Assembly: GCA_032622095.1 (NCBI GenBank)
Contig: CP136062.1
Location: forward strand, 143,672,351-143,736,350
DNA length: 64,000 bases
Reading direction: 5' to 3'
Source: Siphonodentalium dalli
Taxonomy: Eukaryota; Mollusca; Scaphopoda; Gadilida; Siphonodentaliidae
Shown: positions 12,201-27,200 of the stretch, piece by piece
Numbering within the stretch: position 1 is the first letter of the stretch
Layout of the letters: every line of letters starts with the position of its first letter
Notes under the pieces: model-generated
Database searches by the model: none
What the model saw: the letters and a program-made list of their open reading frames with translations, nothing else
What the model was told of the DNA's origin: nothing
Translations under genes and position numbers: made by a program

Positions 12201-15200
12201 ACAACGAGGACAGTATTGACGCTTGTTTATAAGAGTCGATCATTGAAATGTTGACAGGCTGAGAACACATCAATAGATGATAATAATGGGATCATGGGAA
12301 AAATCTAATGAGTTCAGTTACAGAAAACCTCCCGCTGTGGTCCTATGGTGTAACTTCTAACAGAACAGTTTTCAACTAAGACACAACCATTAACTCCCTG
12401 AATCTGATAGCACCACCCCGGAGGGTGTTAGCAACACGGAGTGAATGTAGATAGCTTCTTACGTAGATAATATCAGAAAATAATATATACTGTGGCGTCA
12501 TAATCAACAACATAGCAGCATATACTCGTGGTCCCAACAAAAACGCCAAAAAATGCATAGAAACTATTGTGAAATCGCCACAGGATTGCGAAAAATATGG
12601 TAAATAAATTTCTTGGATATACATAGTGAGAAATATAAGGAAAGGATTTAGGAAAACGATGATATAACATTTTAAACGAATCATGATGTTCGTGATGGGC
12701 AGATTCCTTATTATTTTTCTCATGGAAATGTCAAATAAATGGGAAAACGACAACAAAAAGAGTAGCAGAAATGTCTCAATACACTGACAACGATGACATG
12801 GGGCAGACTAAGGTATCTTGCAAATAAACTAGATATACTGACAAAACTGATACTAAATAACTTCGAAGAAAAGATAAACAATAACATTGACGAATGTCTT
12901 GGAGCGACAGAAAGAAAATATACAACAACAATCAGCAAAAATAGAGAAAAACAAGGTCAAACTTGATAAACGCATTCATAAATTAGAAATGATTGTACAA
13001 AAGATTGAAAAACGATTAAATAGTGTTGAAGCGAAACGGTGCATAGACAGAAACTCAAATAAGATGAGAAAAAAATTTGCGAGAATCTGAAAGCCGATTT
13101 AAATAAATTAAAAAAAGTCTAATGACATCAATGGAGCATAACATAAAAGAAAGAATCAATATGACGAAACTCATCGAAGAAACAATTGATGAGAAAATGA
13201 AAATGTATTTGGGGGACAATGTAAGCACAGAGGACCATAAAATATCCCCGAACAGCTGTTTAGCAAAACTGACGAGTCGATAGAAGAGGACTGGGTGGAC
13301 ATTTCGAAAGTGATAAAACTATAACAAAACAGAGCCAAAAGATATCTTGTCTTTCCTTCGGATCGGCAGAAAAAACAGGCATCAAATTTCGCCCAGTAAA
13401 AATCATAACACTTTCCAAAATTATAAAAGACGAAATTACTGCAAATGCAGTTGAATACATAGACAGAACACAACTCGCATCTTAATCGAGACTCTTTTGT
13501 CAAATGAGTTGCGGATGGCGCAAGGATATATTTCGCGAGAGTGTAGCTCGAGCGAAATATATATTCTACACCGTTCAGTCAGATAAGTTCAATCCATGAA
13601 TGTCACCTTCATTGTTACTATAGCTACCTTTATCGTGATTTAAGTATGACAAATAACCAGTACTTATGGGGGATCACCGGAAGCGGATGATCGACGTAAT
13701 GTACGTCATCTTTCTTGGCGACAACGTCAACAAGAATAGTTCCGGCTTGTATTCCACTAGATATATACACTAAAATGTATTCAATGGCTGGGATTCCGTT
13801 GAATACATGTGCCTTACGTCAATGGGTGTGCAATAAAACAGGAAACTGCAATATGTCCGAAGAAAATATATATCAATGAGGCATATACAAAGAATGAGAT
13901 GTGGAACTATACGCTTCGCGCGTTTTGTTAAAAACAAAAAGAACTTATTTTCCAACAGAGAATTTGTTGAACAATTGTTGATCATAGATATAACGAAAAC
14001 TGATTATGACTGAAATGTAAATTATAATTTGTAAGCGGGGACTAACAGTCAATTGACTCGTTCCTTAAATAAATGATGAACGAAATGAAAAAAAAAGAAA
14101 GAAAAGAAAACTTGATAAACGCATTCAGAAATTAGAAATGATTGTACAAAAGATTGAAAAGCGATTAAATAGTGTTGAAGCGAAACGGTGCATAGACAGA
14201 GCAGAAACTCAAATAAGATGAGATTGTTTTTTTGCGAGAATCTGAAAGCCGATTTAAATAAATTTAAAAAAGTCAAATGACATCGATGGAGCATAACATA
14301 TAAGAAAGAATCAATATGACAAAACTCATCGAAGAAACAATTGATGAGAAAATGAAAATGTATTTGGAGGACAATGTAAGCACAGAGGACCATAAAATAT
14401 CCCCGAACAGCTGTTTAGCAATACTGACGAGTCGATAGAAGAGGACTGGTGGACATTTTGAAAGTGATAAAACTATAACAAAACAGAGCCAAAAGATATC
14501 TTGTCTTTCCTTCGGATCGGCAGAAAAACAGGCAACAAATTTCGCCCAGTAAAATTCATAACACTTTCCAAAATTATAAAAGACGAAATTATTGCAAATG
14601 CAGTTGAATACATAGACAGAACACAACGCGCATCTTAATCGAGACTCTTTTGTCAAATGAGTTGCGGATGGCGCAAGGATATATTCGCGAGAGCGTAGCT
14701 CGAGCGAAATATATATTCTACACCGTTCAGTCAGATAAGTTCAATCCATGAATGTCACCTTCATTGTTACTATAGCTACCTTTATTGTGATTTAAGTATG
14801 ACAAATAACCAGTAAATATGGGGGATCACCGGAAGCGGATGATCGACGTAATGTGCGTCATCTTTCTTGGCGACAACGTCAACAAGAATAGTTCCGGCTT
14901 GTATTCCACTAGAGGTATACACTAATATGTATTCAATGGCTGGGATTCCGTTGAATACATCTGCCCTACGTCAATGGGTGTGTAATAAATAGACAGAACA
15001 CAACGCGCATCTTAATCAAGACTCTTTTATCGAATGAGTTGCGGATGGCGCAAGGATATATTTCGCGAGAGCGTAGCTCGAGCGAAATATAACTTTGCGC
15101 CGTCAGCAACGAGTTCGATAAAAGATTCGAGATTATGATGCAAGTTGTGTTCTGTATTTATTCTACACCGTCCAGTCAGATAAGTTCAATCCATGAATGT

Positions 15201-18200
15201 CACCTTCATTGTTACTATAGCTACCTTTATTGTGATTTAATTCTGACAAATAACCAGTAATTATGGGGGATCACCGGAAGCGGATGATCGACGTAATGTA
15301 CGTCATCTTTCTTGGCGACAACGTCAACAAGAAGAGTTCCGGCTTGTATTCCACTAGAGGTATACACTAAAATGTATTCAATGGCTGGGATTCCGTTGAA
15401 TACATGTGTCTTACGTCAATGGTGTGTAATAAAACAGGAAACTGCGATATGTCCGAAGAAAATCTATTTCAATGAGGCATATACAAAGAATGAGATGTGG
15501 AACTATACGATTCGCGCGTTTTGTTAAAAACAAAAAGAACTTATTTTCCAACAGAGAATTTCCATATTAAAGGAAACACAATTGTTGAACATAGATATAA
15601 CGAAAACTGATTATGACTGAAATGTAAATTATTGACTAACAGTCAATTGACTCGTTCCTTAAATAAAAGATGAACGAAATGAAAAAAAAGAAAGAAAAGA
15701 AAATGGTATGTTCATTTTTCAAATCCATTGCGCCGGGTTGGTGATACCAGGTTTACGAAGTGAATTATATTCATACTCAATACAGTCTTTTCAATAAAAA
15801 AAACATGTCTCCTAATTTCAGGAGTTTTGCACGAATTACAGACGATCTCGCTTACAAGTGAATCATATGGAACGCCATCATCTACTAACCCAATAGAAAT
15901 GGTTCATCGTATATTAAACAGCAATCTGGATTTCAGTACGTCATTGGAAAACGGTGATGGGTGAGTATACTTAATATGAATATCGATATATATATTATAA
16001 TTCTAGACAAATACAGTACACATATCGCATTGAAACAATAGATAGTGTGACCGTTTGGATGCGAGTACAATTCCGTATATGAATGGCGTAGACTTCGCTC
16101 TTTGATAATATAGGCATATAGTAATGCATTGATTGAAGGTTATACATGTAGGTCGCTGCAATAATTATGCTTAGCCGCCATCAGATCTAAGTTCCGCCAG
16201 ATAAGGCGGCATAGATGTGTATAAGAAACTGGAAGAGAATCGAGGTTTAATACGGGTATGGTACCTGTAGGCTCTATATGAAAGTTACTTGTAATTGCAG
16301 CCATTCTGTGTAAATAGACCTGTATATCAGTTGTCCAGAGATCACGCGGGCAGGCTTGTCCGGATTATGTATGACCTTCAATGACAACATGCCATGGCGT
16401 CTTAACTGGTTAACTGGCTTTAAATATAAGCTAACACACAATATTTATCTAAAACGAAACGATTTAGTTTTAATAATTGTTTATAAATAACTAAATAATT
16501 GACTTGTTCAGTATCCGATAGGAGTTCATCGGAAGTTGTGAAGAAGGACATGTTATGTTCATCGCGCCGTGCGGGATTGTTATTAAATAACATAATTAAT
16601 GTTAATCAAACTAAAGACACCGGCGCACATAATCAAATATGAACTCAACTCAATAGCACATATTATTTGCGGAATTATATGTACTCAATTTACTGTGTTA
16701 AGTCACTTTTCGTGACTGTTATACCAATAAATTGTGTGCTCATATGTTTACTGTTTCTGATATATAGTCCTAACAATCAAATTATGTCTTCACTAAGTTA
16801 TGAAGTATAGTCTAAATAAATCACAGGTTAAATCAAGTAATATCGATCTCGATATCAGTATATTACAAGCCACAATCCTCAGAGTGTACAATAAACATAG
16901 AACAACACAACTGTGTGAACATGTTAAACGTATTGTACTCATTTGTCATGCGACGGGTAAAACTCGAACCCACGGTTCTCGTTTCAGCATCGCGTCACAA
17001 CACAATACTTTAACCTGTTCACACACTTGTGTCATTCTATCTATATATTCCACAAAGATTGTTGCTATAAAAATGGTAAGACATACAATACGATATACAT
17101 TTACATTATGACAATATGAATTGCTGCCAAATATATTGATTATCTACTCATAGGGTATGTTTGCGTTTCTCTGCTGTTGGCGGTGGCTATATGATTCGAC
17201 TGGAATTCGATGGATCGGTGTCTGGAAAAATTACTTACCCGGGAGTCCACTACCAGCGAACCCTATGCTACTACGTGGATAATATTCCACCAGAACACTG
17301 CGCCACCAGTGGATGTGAACTGGATCCAATTCAGATACCAAATTCTCTCCTCATATCGGACAATTTGAACATTTCTCTGGAAGGTTGGTACGACCCTTAT
17401 ATATCACATCCGGAACAGGCGTCAGGATTTGATCACTTCCAGGTGTCACTTAATTTTGTCAAACCGTCTGGACCAAACACGTTATTAGTTGCACACGAGA
17501 GCAACCAAACTGTGAGCATCAACACGACATCATTAGCATTCGTATTGCCTCTGGAGCCAGCATTGTATGCGGTAGTCGTAGAAGCTGTCGATAATACGGA
17601 AAACGTACAGCAGGCAAGGCGATTTGTGATGTACGACAACTCATCCCACATTGAAATAAACCATGATCACGTGCTCCGTGTGTCATCAGCAAACCCCGCT
17701 ACAAACCACACGTGGCAAACAAATCTGGGAGAGGTGTGTTTGTATTGGGCTGAAAGATATTACAACACGTACCACCGTAACAATAACCGGCTTCTACCCG
17801 TGATCGGAGACGCCCATGGGCTCATTAGCGGAGTTTACGAAGACAACAAAGAACTACTCACCGCTATAGGAACCTCGAATGTGCATGGAATCGTGTCGTT
17901 TCACTACTCATGGTTTATGAATAGCGGGGTGAAGAATGTAGAAACACCAATTCCGGACGTTCAAAGTCAGCGAATCTGTTTTGATCCGCCCATAACTGAT
18001 GGTGACTCCGTTATGACCTGGATCAAGTCTGCAGACATCATGGGCAGAGGCTATTCTGAAGATAAAATAGTTCATATAGACAGCAGCAACCCGTTCATAG
18101 AACGTGCCTTCTTGACGAAAGATGGCCACCAACACCTGTATGTGCACGATTCAAATGACCTTTCGACTATGAACCTTGTATTCGCAGCCTTTGACCCCCA

Positions 18201-21200
18201 CAGTGGAATCCGTAGTGTGCGTTGGTCGTTATATGCTGGGACGTGGAGTGACGATTCGCCGGTCTTTGATGATGGTACTGAAGTTGGCCGGGGAAGTTTG
18301 CCAGTAAAGCGAGCTAACAATCAGGTAGGTCACATTTTCATGTACGGTGCTACGATATACAACAAGCGCCTTATTTAATATGTCAAAGAAGGTCATGCAT
18401 CCGATATAAACATCTCAAAATAAGTAAGCTCCCCCGGATATAATTATTTCATTGTATCTCAATAATTTTGAGGCTGATTGTCCAAAAATTATGCTCATAT
18501 GATCAGTATCATATGACGGGTGATTTGAGATAAGGCTGACTCCCCTGTGTGCTTCCATGTTTGAGAGAGAAACGCATTTAAATGTGCATGCGATTAACAA
18601 CTCAATGCTGCTAGTGTAACCACATGACACGTCGAATTAACAAGGAACATCACCGCATACCATTGCAACGAGTGAAAGTCTAGGTCAGACCGTGCCATCA
18701 TTATTATGAATTGACACCTGCCATAAAATTATGGCTGCCAAATCCCCGCGCAAAAACCGAGCAATGTCATAACATTTATTGTTATAATCGACGCTTTTTG
18801 GAGATTACTCACCTATCCTATTTGGTTACATATACCAAACAACGAAGGTGATGTCTATCTGTCGTTAACCGATAATTCTGAAATGGAACATACCGATATG
18901 TCCAGTATACATGGACATGCTTCCTCTTAATGAACCCAGTTGTGTGATTTTCGGAATGTTCACTCTTTCCATCCAATTGGTGTTCATTCGAGTGTATAAC
19001 CTGTCACCACATCATTAGTCATAAGATATATTGGTGACATAATAGATATTGTCTTCCCAAAGTGTCATCGCATTCTGATAACCACATCTAAAGATATCGT
19101 CAAACATATCTGAGGGAACTTACTTTGTTGTAGGTGTTTATATGTAAACATACCTCGATGTCCAATGTATTCTCGAGTTACCTAGTTCTTAGTAACCAAT
19201 ATATATCCTTGTCTTGTGTCTTGTTTTCCGACACAATGCCATACCATGACGTTATCATTTTTACGGGTGGGGGAAACTCCCGGAAAAAAGACCACGCAGA
19301 TGTCGTAATTCCACCGGCCTCTTCTCCCCAAAATCCGCATATTATCCGCTTATGATAGAGCTTCTTTTAGATAGATAATCTGCTCAGAATCTCCTCATTT
19401 TGAGTCGAAAATGTGCTGAAAATTAGAGTTTTTAGTCACATTATCGACTAATAATATGGCGATTCTAAGCAGATTATGTGCGGCCAATGACACAAATAAG
19501 CTAACTCTCGACTTTTCAGGTGTACGCTCTTTAACATGTTTTACTGTGGCCCGCGCCATAAATCGAAATAACGGATATGACACCGCTATCTGCTTATTTC
19601 AGAATCAAGTAATCACATTATGTACCTATTTCACTTTATAGGTCGACTATGTGCGTATTTGCCCGAAGAGATGTTGATTCCACAGAGAAATCATATCGCT
19701 TGCTCAGATACCATCATAATCTGTCCTGACAATGTTTCCACCGATCACATGGTACGCGAACACACAAGCTTCAACGTTTCAACCTCTTGGTTTCATTATA
19801 TTGTTCTTTATATCTCTATTCCAGACATTCTCCGAAGCAGACCATGCATAATCCGTCCTGACAATGTTTCCACCGATTACATGGTACGCGAACACACAAG
19901 CTTCAACGTTTCAACCTCTTTGTTTCATTATATTGTCCTTTATATCTTTATTCCAGACATGCTCCGAAGCAGACCAGTGTTACTGCCCAAGTATCGGATC
20001 GTGCGAAATGTTCATTTATTCACTAACACTGAACTCCCTCGTAGCAAGCGACACACATCTTGGCGACCACAACAGGAATTACTACTTCAAACTAGACGTG
20101 ACAAATATTGCAATGTTGAGCACAACAAGCGTTGTTAGAGTACTGGCTGATGATTCCGCACCAGAAACAGGATCCGTTTTCGAAGGCAGTGTCGGAGGTA
20201 CTGATATTGATTATACCAGTCTAGATATGGTGAGCGTGAATTTCCCGGGATTCGTTGATCACGAGAGTGGCATTAAGTTCTACAAAGTAGCTCTATCTTC
20301 GAAGTGTCTAACAAGGGCCGAGCTAATCGGCAATAACTCCCACGAGAGCACGGCCGTTTTGACCAATATTACAACACAGACGGTAACTATTCTAGCACCT
20401 GGACTAGGGAAACACTACACAACAGTGGTCGCTTACAACCATGCTGTGGAACCGTCCGAGGCAGTATGCTCAGATGGAATCACGATAGATAACACTCCAC
20501 CGCGATTAGCAAACATCACCATCGCTGGAGCAACTACTCGTCCCTCGATAGCATGCTTGGAATCAGGAGCGCATGTCGTGTGGTCTGATATTCGGATAGC
20601 AGCGCTCACACAAACGGAGGAATGCGCTGCTCGATGCGAGAGAGAAGTTGTGGGTCGAAATGTTAGTGCTCTAGTCTTCGACAAAGATTCTCCACTTGAC
20701 AAGGATGTGTCAACAAACCTCTGCCGGGAACTGCCGCTTTTCACGCGCATTTACATACCGTATGATGGAGCTAACCTCTGGTGGAACGTAACAGATGCTG
20801 AATCTCAGATACGGGGGATGACAATCGGAGTGGCTTCGTCCATTTCCACAGCTGTTGATCCTGATGTAATCGCGTTTGTTCAGGCGCCTCACCGGTCACA
20901 GTATAAACGATCCCACATTGGTCTGAGCACAGGTTCCGAGTACTTCTTCGTTTTGCTTGCAACAAATAAGGCGGGTTTGGAAGAAATGACAACAATAGGA
21001 CCTATTGTTGTAGATGAGTCACCCCCAGTTGTCATCAGAGATCACACTCGTCTTGTTGTGACTTCGAACGATGTTCGATTCGAATGGGATGCAGGCGCTT
21101 TCACTGACATCGAGCAAAGCGAAGAAGGATTCAAAACTGAATTTGTTGTCGGTATGTACATGACATATATTAACCCATTCTCGACTATGCATGTTAATAT

Positions 21201-24200
21201 TCATTCAACATAGACATTAATGCCATATACATGTATATTCGCCCTTCGCAATTCTGTTCCATCAGATTTAGTTTATAAAGAATCAGACGTGACATGTGAA
21301 ATGATCGGTAATCATAAAGGGGAATGTTGTGTAATACGTGTGGACCTTGGAATTGCAATCGTCATGTTGTCATTGCCAAACAAACGCCAATACCCATCTT
21401 TGTGCATATTTCGTTAAACTCGTTAAACATAGATTTTTCAATATTTTGTCAAACTAGAAGGCATCGTGTGCTGACGTATATTCTGATTGACTGAGTGCAT
21501 GGCCCATATACCACTAGTGCTTATGTAGCGCAATTGAGTGTCTTCGGCTCCTACACCCTGAGTCCTAAGTATAAGTTAAAATGAAGAATTACTCTAGTAC
21601 TAGGTTCCATTAAATATGGAATAGAAGATATATCATTTTTAATTTTACCTGAATTTGTTGAATTCACGCATATTTTCGCCCTTCGCAATTCTGTTCCATC
21701 AGATTTAGTTTATAAAGAATCAGACGTGACATGTGAAATGATCGGTAATCATAAAGGGGAATGTTGTGTAATACGTGTATATGGCCCTGCGGTAATAATA
21801 ATTTGTTGCGTGCTACGAAATAATCAACATCCACTGTGTGTATCGTTCATGCTTATTATCGAATCAAATTAATGAATTTTAATTGCAATAGCCATATGAG
21901 GCCCGAATACCAGTTATGAGGTTATTAATCTTACATTACAAATCAACGAATCTCACATACCAGAACATTGATGATATTCTCACACTTGTATATATATCTG
22001 CAGTACGAGATGGACAACCAGTCACAGGCGTAGTGAATATAAACACACTGGATGATGGTCGTTGTGTTACTGATGGCACGAGACACTGCATCGAGCTGAG
22101 CCTAGCGAGCCTATCAAAGATTGACAAAGAAATGGGATTCAGGTACCAACTCCGATTTCATGTTTACGATATCGCTGGTCATCATACAGTGTTTGAAACG
22201 GATTCGTTCACAATGCCGTCTTGGAAGCCACCATCGCCCGGAATTGTGCATGATGTTGATCCAGCATCCCCAACAGACAAGGACGTCGACTATCACCTGG
22301 TGCCTGGGAAGATATGCGTCAGATGGCTTGGTTTTAAACATCGCCGGGGAGTCTCTACTGTCGTTGGAATTGGGTCAGCACCGGGAATAGCGGACGTTAT
22401 TCCATACATTGAAATATCTTCGAATGTAACGGACCATTGCATTATATCAGCAACCTTGACCTACAGCAGAAGATATTTTGCCAGCGTGGTGGCTAGACAT
22501 GGCAGTCATCTTAGTGAGTCCTCTTCTGATGGAGTGATGATTCTTGATTCGTTTCAGTTGGCAAACAATGCTACTGTTTGGGCATCTGATGTGTGCTCTC
22601 CTTTGTTGCCAATATCCACTGAAATAAAAAATGCCCGATCTACGGCGACATGGCGTGTAGTCACTGGACAATTATATTCAATCGTAATTCCAATTTATCT
22701 TCAAGAGTACACATTGGTGGATGGTAACCCACTACTGGAATTTGACCTATCTGCCGTGGAACCTATTCAAAGTAAAGGAAAAGCCATTTACACTATCGTT
22801 GTTCGAAAAGATACGGTTGTTGTGGAATACATAAGCCACATCCCAAGCGACGTAGTTCTAAGTGAGTTACGCATATACCCATGTCAGAAGAATTTGCGAT
22901 ACCATCATCCGACTGAGTCAGTCACCGTGTTTTGGGATTTTCCGGAGATATCTGATATTGCAACTGGATACAGCGTTAATCTATATACATACGGGTGTGA
23001 ATCAGAATACATTATCTCAGAGAATTGTCTCAGTCTGAATTTGGAAGTTCGTAGTTCCGGAAAGATGAGAACTTCTGTTCTTCAAACTAGGTTAGAACCA
23101 GGTACCACATATGTCAGTGCAGTAACTCCGCATATAGATTCGATCGCTCTTGAAGAGACATTTTCCGCTCCATTCCTGGTGATGGATCCTGTGCCTAGTT
23201 CGTTGGAGATTGTGAAAGCGGTCATCTCTTACAACACAGTATCAGACTGTACTAACATTTCCATGCAATACGAGCATATGTTGTGTTCGAGCAGAAAAGA
23301 CAAGTATCCTTCTGTGTACCAGTGGTCTGTTGGGCTGGATATCAATGGTAGCAAACTGATCAGACCTTGGGCAGTTGATATATCACAGAGCAACATATCT
23401 GACGTGAGTATATACCCTTAGGAAGTTGCATGGTCTGTCATATTTAAACACGCACTAATTACTCGTTGGTACATCTAATGATCATCATTGGAATATCCCC
23501 AATTCAAGGTTCATTTCCAGTCACTTGATTTTCTTTAAAATATTTGGTAGAATATGACCGACTTCTGCTTAAGATACCCACACTGCAAACATGACCAGCA
23601 ACACATTTCTATAGATGCAGTACCACAAAAATATAGTAGGATGCCATATCACGATTCATTGGGTCAGTTTTCTCATAAACGTTTCACGAGTATCCTTCTT
23701 TGTCGTAAACCTGTTATGATTGTTTATGCTGCTCATTGAGTAGTTAAGAGAAATGAGTGCTTTTCGGGCAACTCAAAGTGTCAGGAGTTTGCTTAAATAT
23801 ATACCCAGTGCTCTATTCCCCAAGCTACAACAAAGATCTAAAAAAATTAAAATCCAAATTCAGTCATTATCATTGTTTTTTTTTACTATAGGACATTTGA
23901 CAAATGCCGGATCTCTAGTGAATGTGTCACTCGTTTAATGCTCTATCTACATATGATATATATTTGCAGTGTATTAACATCGACAAGCACATACATGTCA
24001 CCCTTTATGCATGCGTTAAAGCTACTTGTCCATGCGGGAGTACATTCATCAGTTGTAGAGAGGTATACGTAACGACACACACCAATGAATATAGCTACCG
24101 TCGGCTCTATGAAATTAATGGCGAAGATTCGCTGCTGAGAACGGTCAGGGATTTCTTAACCAGCAAATACGTCGGTAATCTGCTCACTAGCCTCCACGAC

Positions 24201-27200
24201 GCTGAGCTAGATTATGCCACGTCAACAACAGACGTAGGTGGAGTTATTCTCCAAATGGATGATAGGCTAATTCACTGGTATCTTACCGAGGAAAGAGTCA
24301 CGCCAACAATGACATGCGCTAAACAACCTGGGTGTATATCAGAGAGAACATCCAATTCTGGTCTGGCGATTTTTAGCAATCTTAGACTAGTTGATGGTCG
24401 ACAGTATTATATATGCGCGAGGATAGCGAGTGCGACACACGACAGAGAGGCCAATGTGGAACATTTCGACGGTTTTGAGGCGTGTGGAAATGGATTTACT
24501 GTTAGCGATCATGCCCCGGCTGTTGGTGTGGTGGAGGTTCTATCGGCCAGCATGGGATACAGTTCTACGGGCGATAAAGTGATTTTGCAATGGCATGGAT
24601 TCTCCGCGGTGTCGAATGACGTTGTGGGAGACCATGTTCAGGCGATCTCACACTACACGTATCAAATCGGTGAGAACTTATTTATAACTTTACAACGAAT
24701 GTTACAAATAATCAACAATCTTTCATCAAGTCTTGTCATATGGTGGCTATTCACATCAATACCAAAAACAGTATGACGACGTTCAATACATGCAACAGGC
24801 AATGCTATTGTTCAAACCGTCCATGTTGTGAAACGGGTTTTGCTGGGATATGGTTACAGTGGACTTAAAGATCATAAGCTTCATAATGGTCTGCGCTTAG
24901 TCGCTAATATTAACAGATAGCAACATGTACATGTCGTACAGATAGTGAAACAATAAGGAGACTGTCAGACCGTCAGACTGATATACATGCAGCATATGGA
25001 ATACTTACACATACTTATAAGTAAAGTTGTTTTAATTTATATGAAACGGAAGTCCTGTGAAACGTATACATGTACCTGTTAATGGACATTTCGTTGATAT
25101 TACTAGTACATAGACATATGAAAAACTTTGATAACAAAAAGCGATCATGTACATGTAAACATTAGGCTGCACACGTAGCGACCGTGTTCATGTTAATCGC
25201 ATATCATCCGTTGTGTACAAAAGGTGGAAGATGTTCTTTCGGAACATTCTCATAATAGTTATATTATATCAACAGGATCTCATCCTGGGTCATCAGATGT
25301 CATGAACAGAACATTCGCTGGACAGTCTAATCATGCTCTAATCACGGGTCTCAATCTGCACAACGGAAGAGTAATATATGCAACAGTGAGAGGTATGTCT
25401 GTATATTCACGTTATATATAAGTCAATTGCTGCTGCCTGGTAATATTTAGCTACACTTGCATGCGGTGTGTGAAAAATGTTTCAGTATCAGTATATTTAA
25501 TGATTATAACAGTTGGTTTAATAACATTTTATTTCCACTCAAATACACACAATACATATAATAGTACATTATGATATATACTTGTTCACTGTAAGAAATA
25601 ATTTCCTACAAACGCGTTTAATTGAAAACACCTGAGAGACACACTTATAAGACATGTGATATGTTTTAGTAAAAACACACGTGTTTTATAATTAAATCAC
25701 CAGTGTTTATATAAAAACATGTCACAGTGTTTTATAATAAACACCCCATCCAAATATGCCATCAACCTAAATAAATTGGCCGAAATTGTCAACGAGCAAC
25801 TTCACCAAGGAAACTTTCAGAAAATAAATATTTACACCTCAACTTCAATTTTCAGCAATGAACTATCCATGATAACAAAAATTACTTGTTTGGCTACGAT
25901 TTACGTTTAAAATGACTGAATAACAACCCAACAATTATCAACACACACAGAGTCGAATCTGAAGCGATTGGATAGCGATCTCCGGTAAATTATTAACACT
26001 AGGCCAGAGCCCGATGGCGATGTAATTTGTAAACAAATACCCTGATCACGTCTAATGTTCTCGTGACAAATGCCATGTCATTACCATTGTTATGAAGCAG
26101 ATAAATGTTAATAGGGTTGTAATCGGGTAACACATTTTATTTATTTCCAATAAAATTATCCATGTTGATCAGCCTGTTGATCACTCTGATTCATGATAAT
26201 TTGTGTTCACAGTAGCTATACACGTTGTCATGGACGCTCTTTCGAAAATTGGACAAATGAGTAACGCGACACGAACTTTTAGTGTTCAGTCGAGCGTTAC
26301 AAAAACATGAATATGGCTGAAATGAACAGACACAAGTGTAGTATAATGCCCGTAAGAAGCCGAAACATGCAATATAGACATCAACTACTTTTTCGTTCCG
26401 CGCTTTCACGTCATCCGGGGACGTCGTGTGGGGCGACGGTCATAGACTCGCCCATTTTTCTTAAAGTGTCACTACGCGATGTGATTCGTCTACTGCAACG
26501 TCTATGCACTGATAGATCAGGTCACGCGCTAGCCTCTCGACCAATCAAATGGCCGCGTTTCGACGAAAACGAAAGTAGTTTAATTATTTATGAATAAACA
26601 CCAGTGTTTATATAAAAACATGCTTAGTGTTTTATAATAAACACTCTATCCAATTATGAATAAACACTAGTGTTTATATTAAAACATGAAATATCGTTTT
26701 ATAATAAACACCCAACGTGTTTATTTTCCAGACACACTTTATAAACACTATGACGTGTTTATTATTATGAAAATAAAACACCCGATGTGTTTATAAATAT
26801 TTTTTTCTCAAAAACAAATTTCGGTACAATTCAACAAATTGTTCAACATCATCTCCAAATTGTTCGTTGGTTAACTAGTGTGTCGGTTGGTCGTCAAATT
26901 GATAAGAGGACAAAATGTTCTTAAACTCGTGGAACTAGGTTGTTTTGAACTACATTTGTAGTTCGATGTGATCCCCATGTGCATGCAAATAACTGGTCGA
27001 CGTTGAATGAAAGCTTAATTATGCATTATGTAGAATATTATATACATTTATAATTAAAGATGGATTTGTTCGCCGAGATTGAGATTCATTTTATGTTTGA
27101 CTATAATTATTATTAATTGTCATTTTTTAATCCAACTTGTTCCTTAACACTTTCATGACGGGAGCTGCGCTGTTGCAGCATTAAAGATCATGTGCCATTG

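Noticed and set aside
12376-12756. 126-codon hydrophobic minus ORF as a membrane protein
   Set aside because: A/T-rich antisense translation next to a retroelement relic commonly gives such F/I/L-rich peptides; no supporting context.
16950-17025. Functional tRNA gene on the minus strand
   Set aside because: Only the T-arm and a 3' acceptor-like strand are convincing; no matching 5' acceptor or A-box.
20433-20995. Minus-strand ORFs of 60-105 codons inside exon 5
   Set aside because: Antisense shadows of a well-supported exon.
25224-25275. Longer version of exon 8 starting after the AG at 25222-25223
   Set aside because: The phase does not match exon 7, and the extra residues lie before the module motif.
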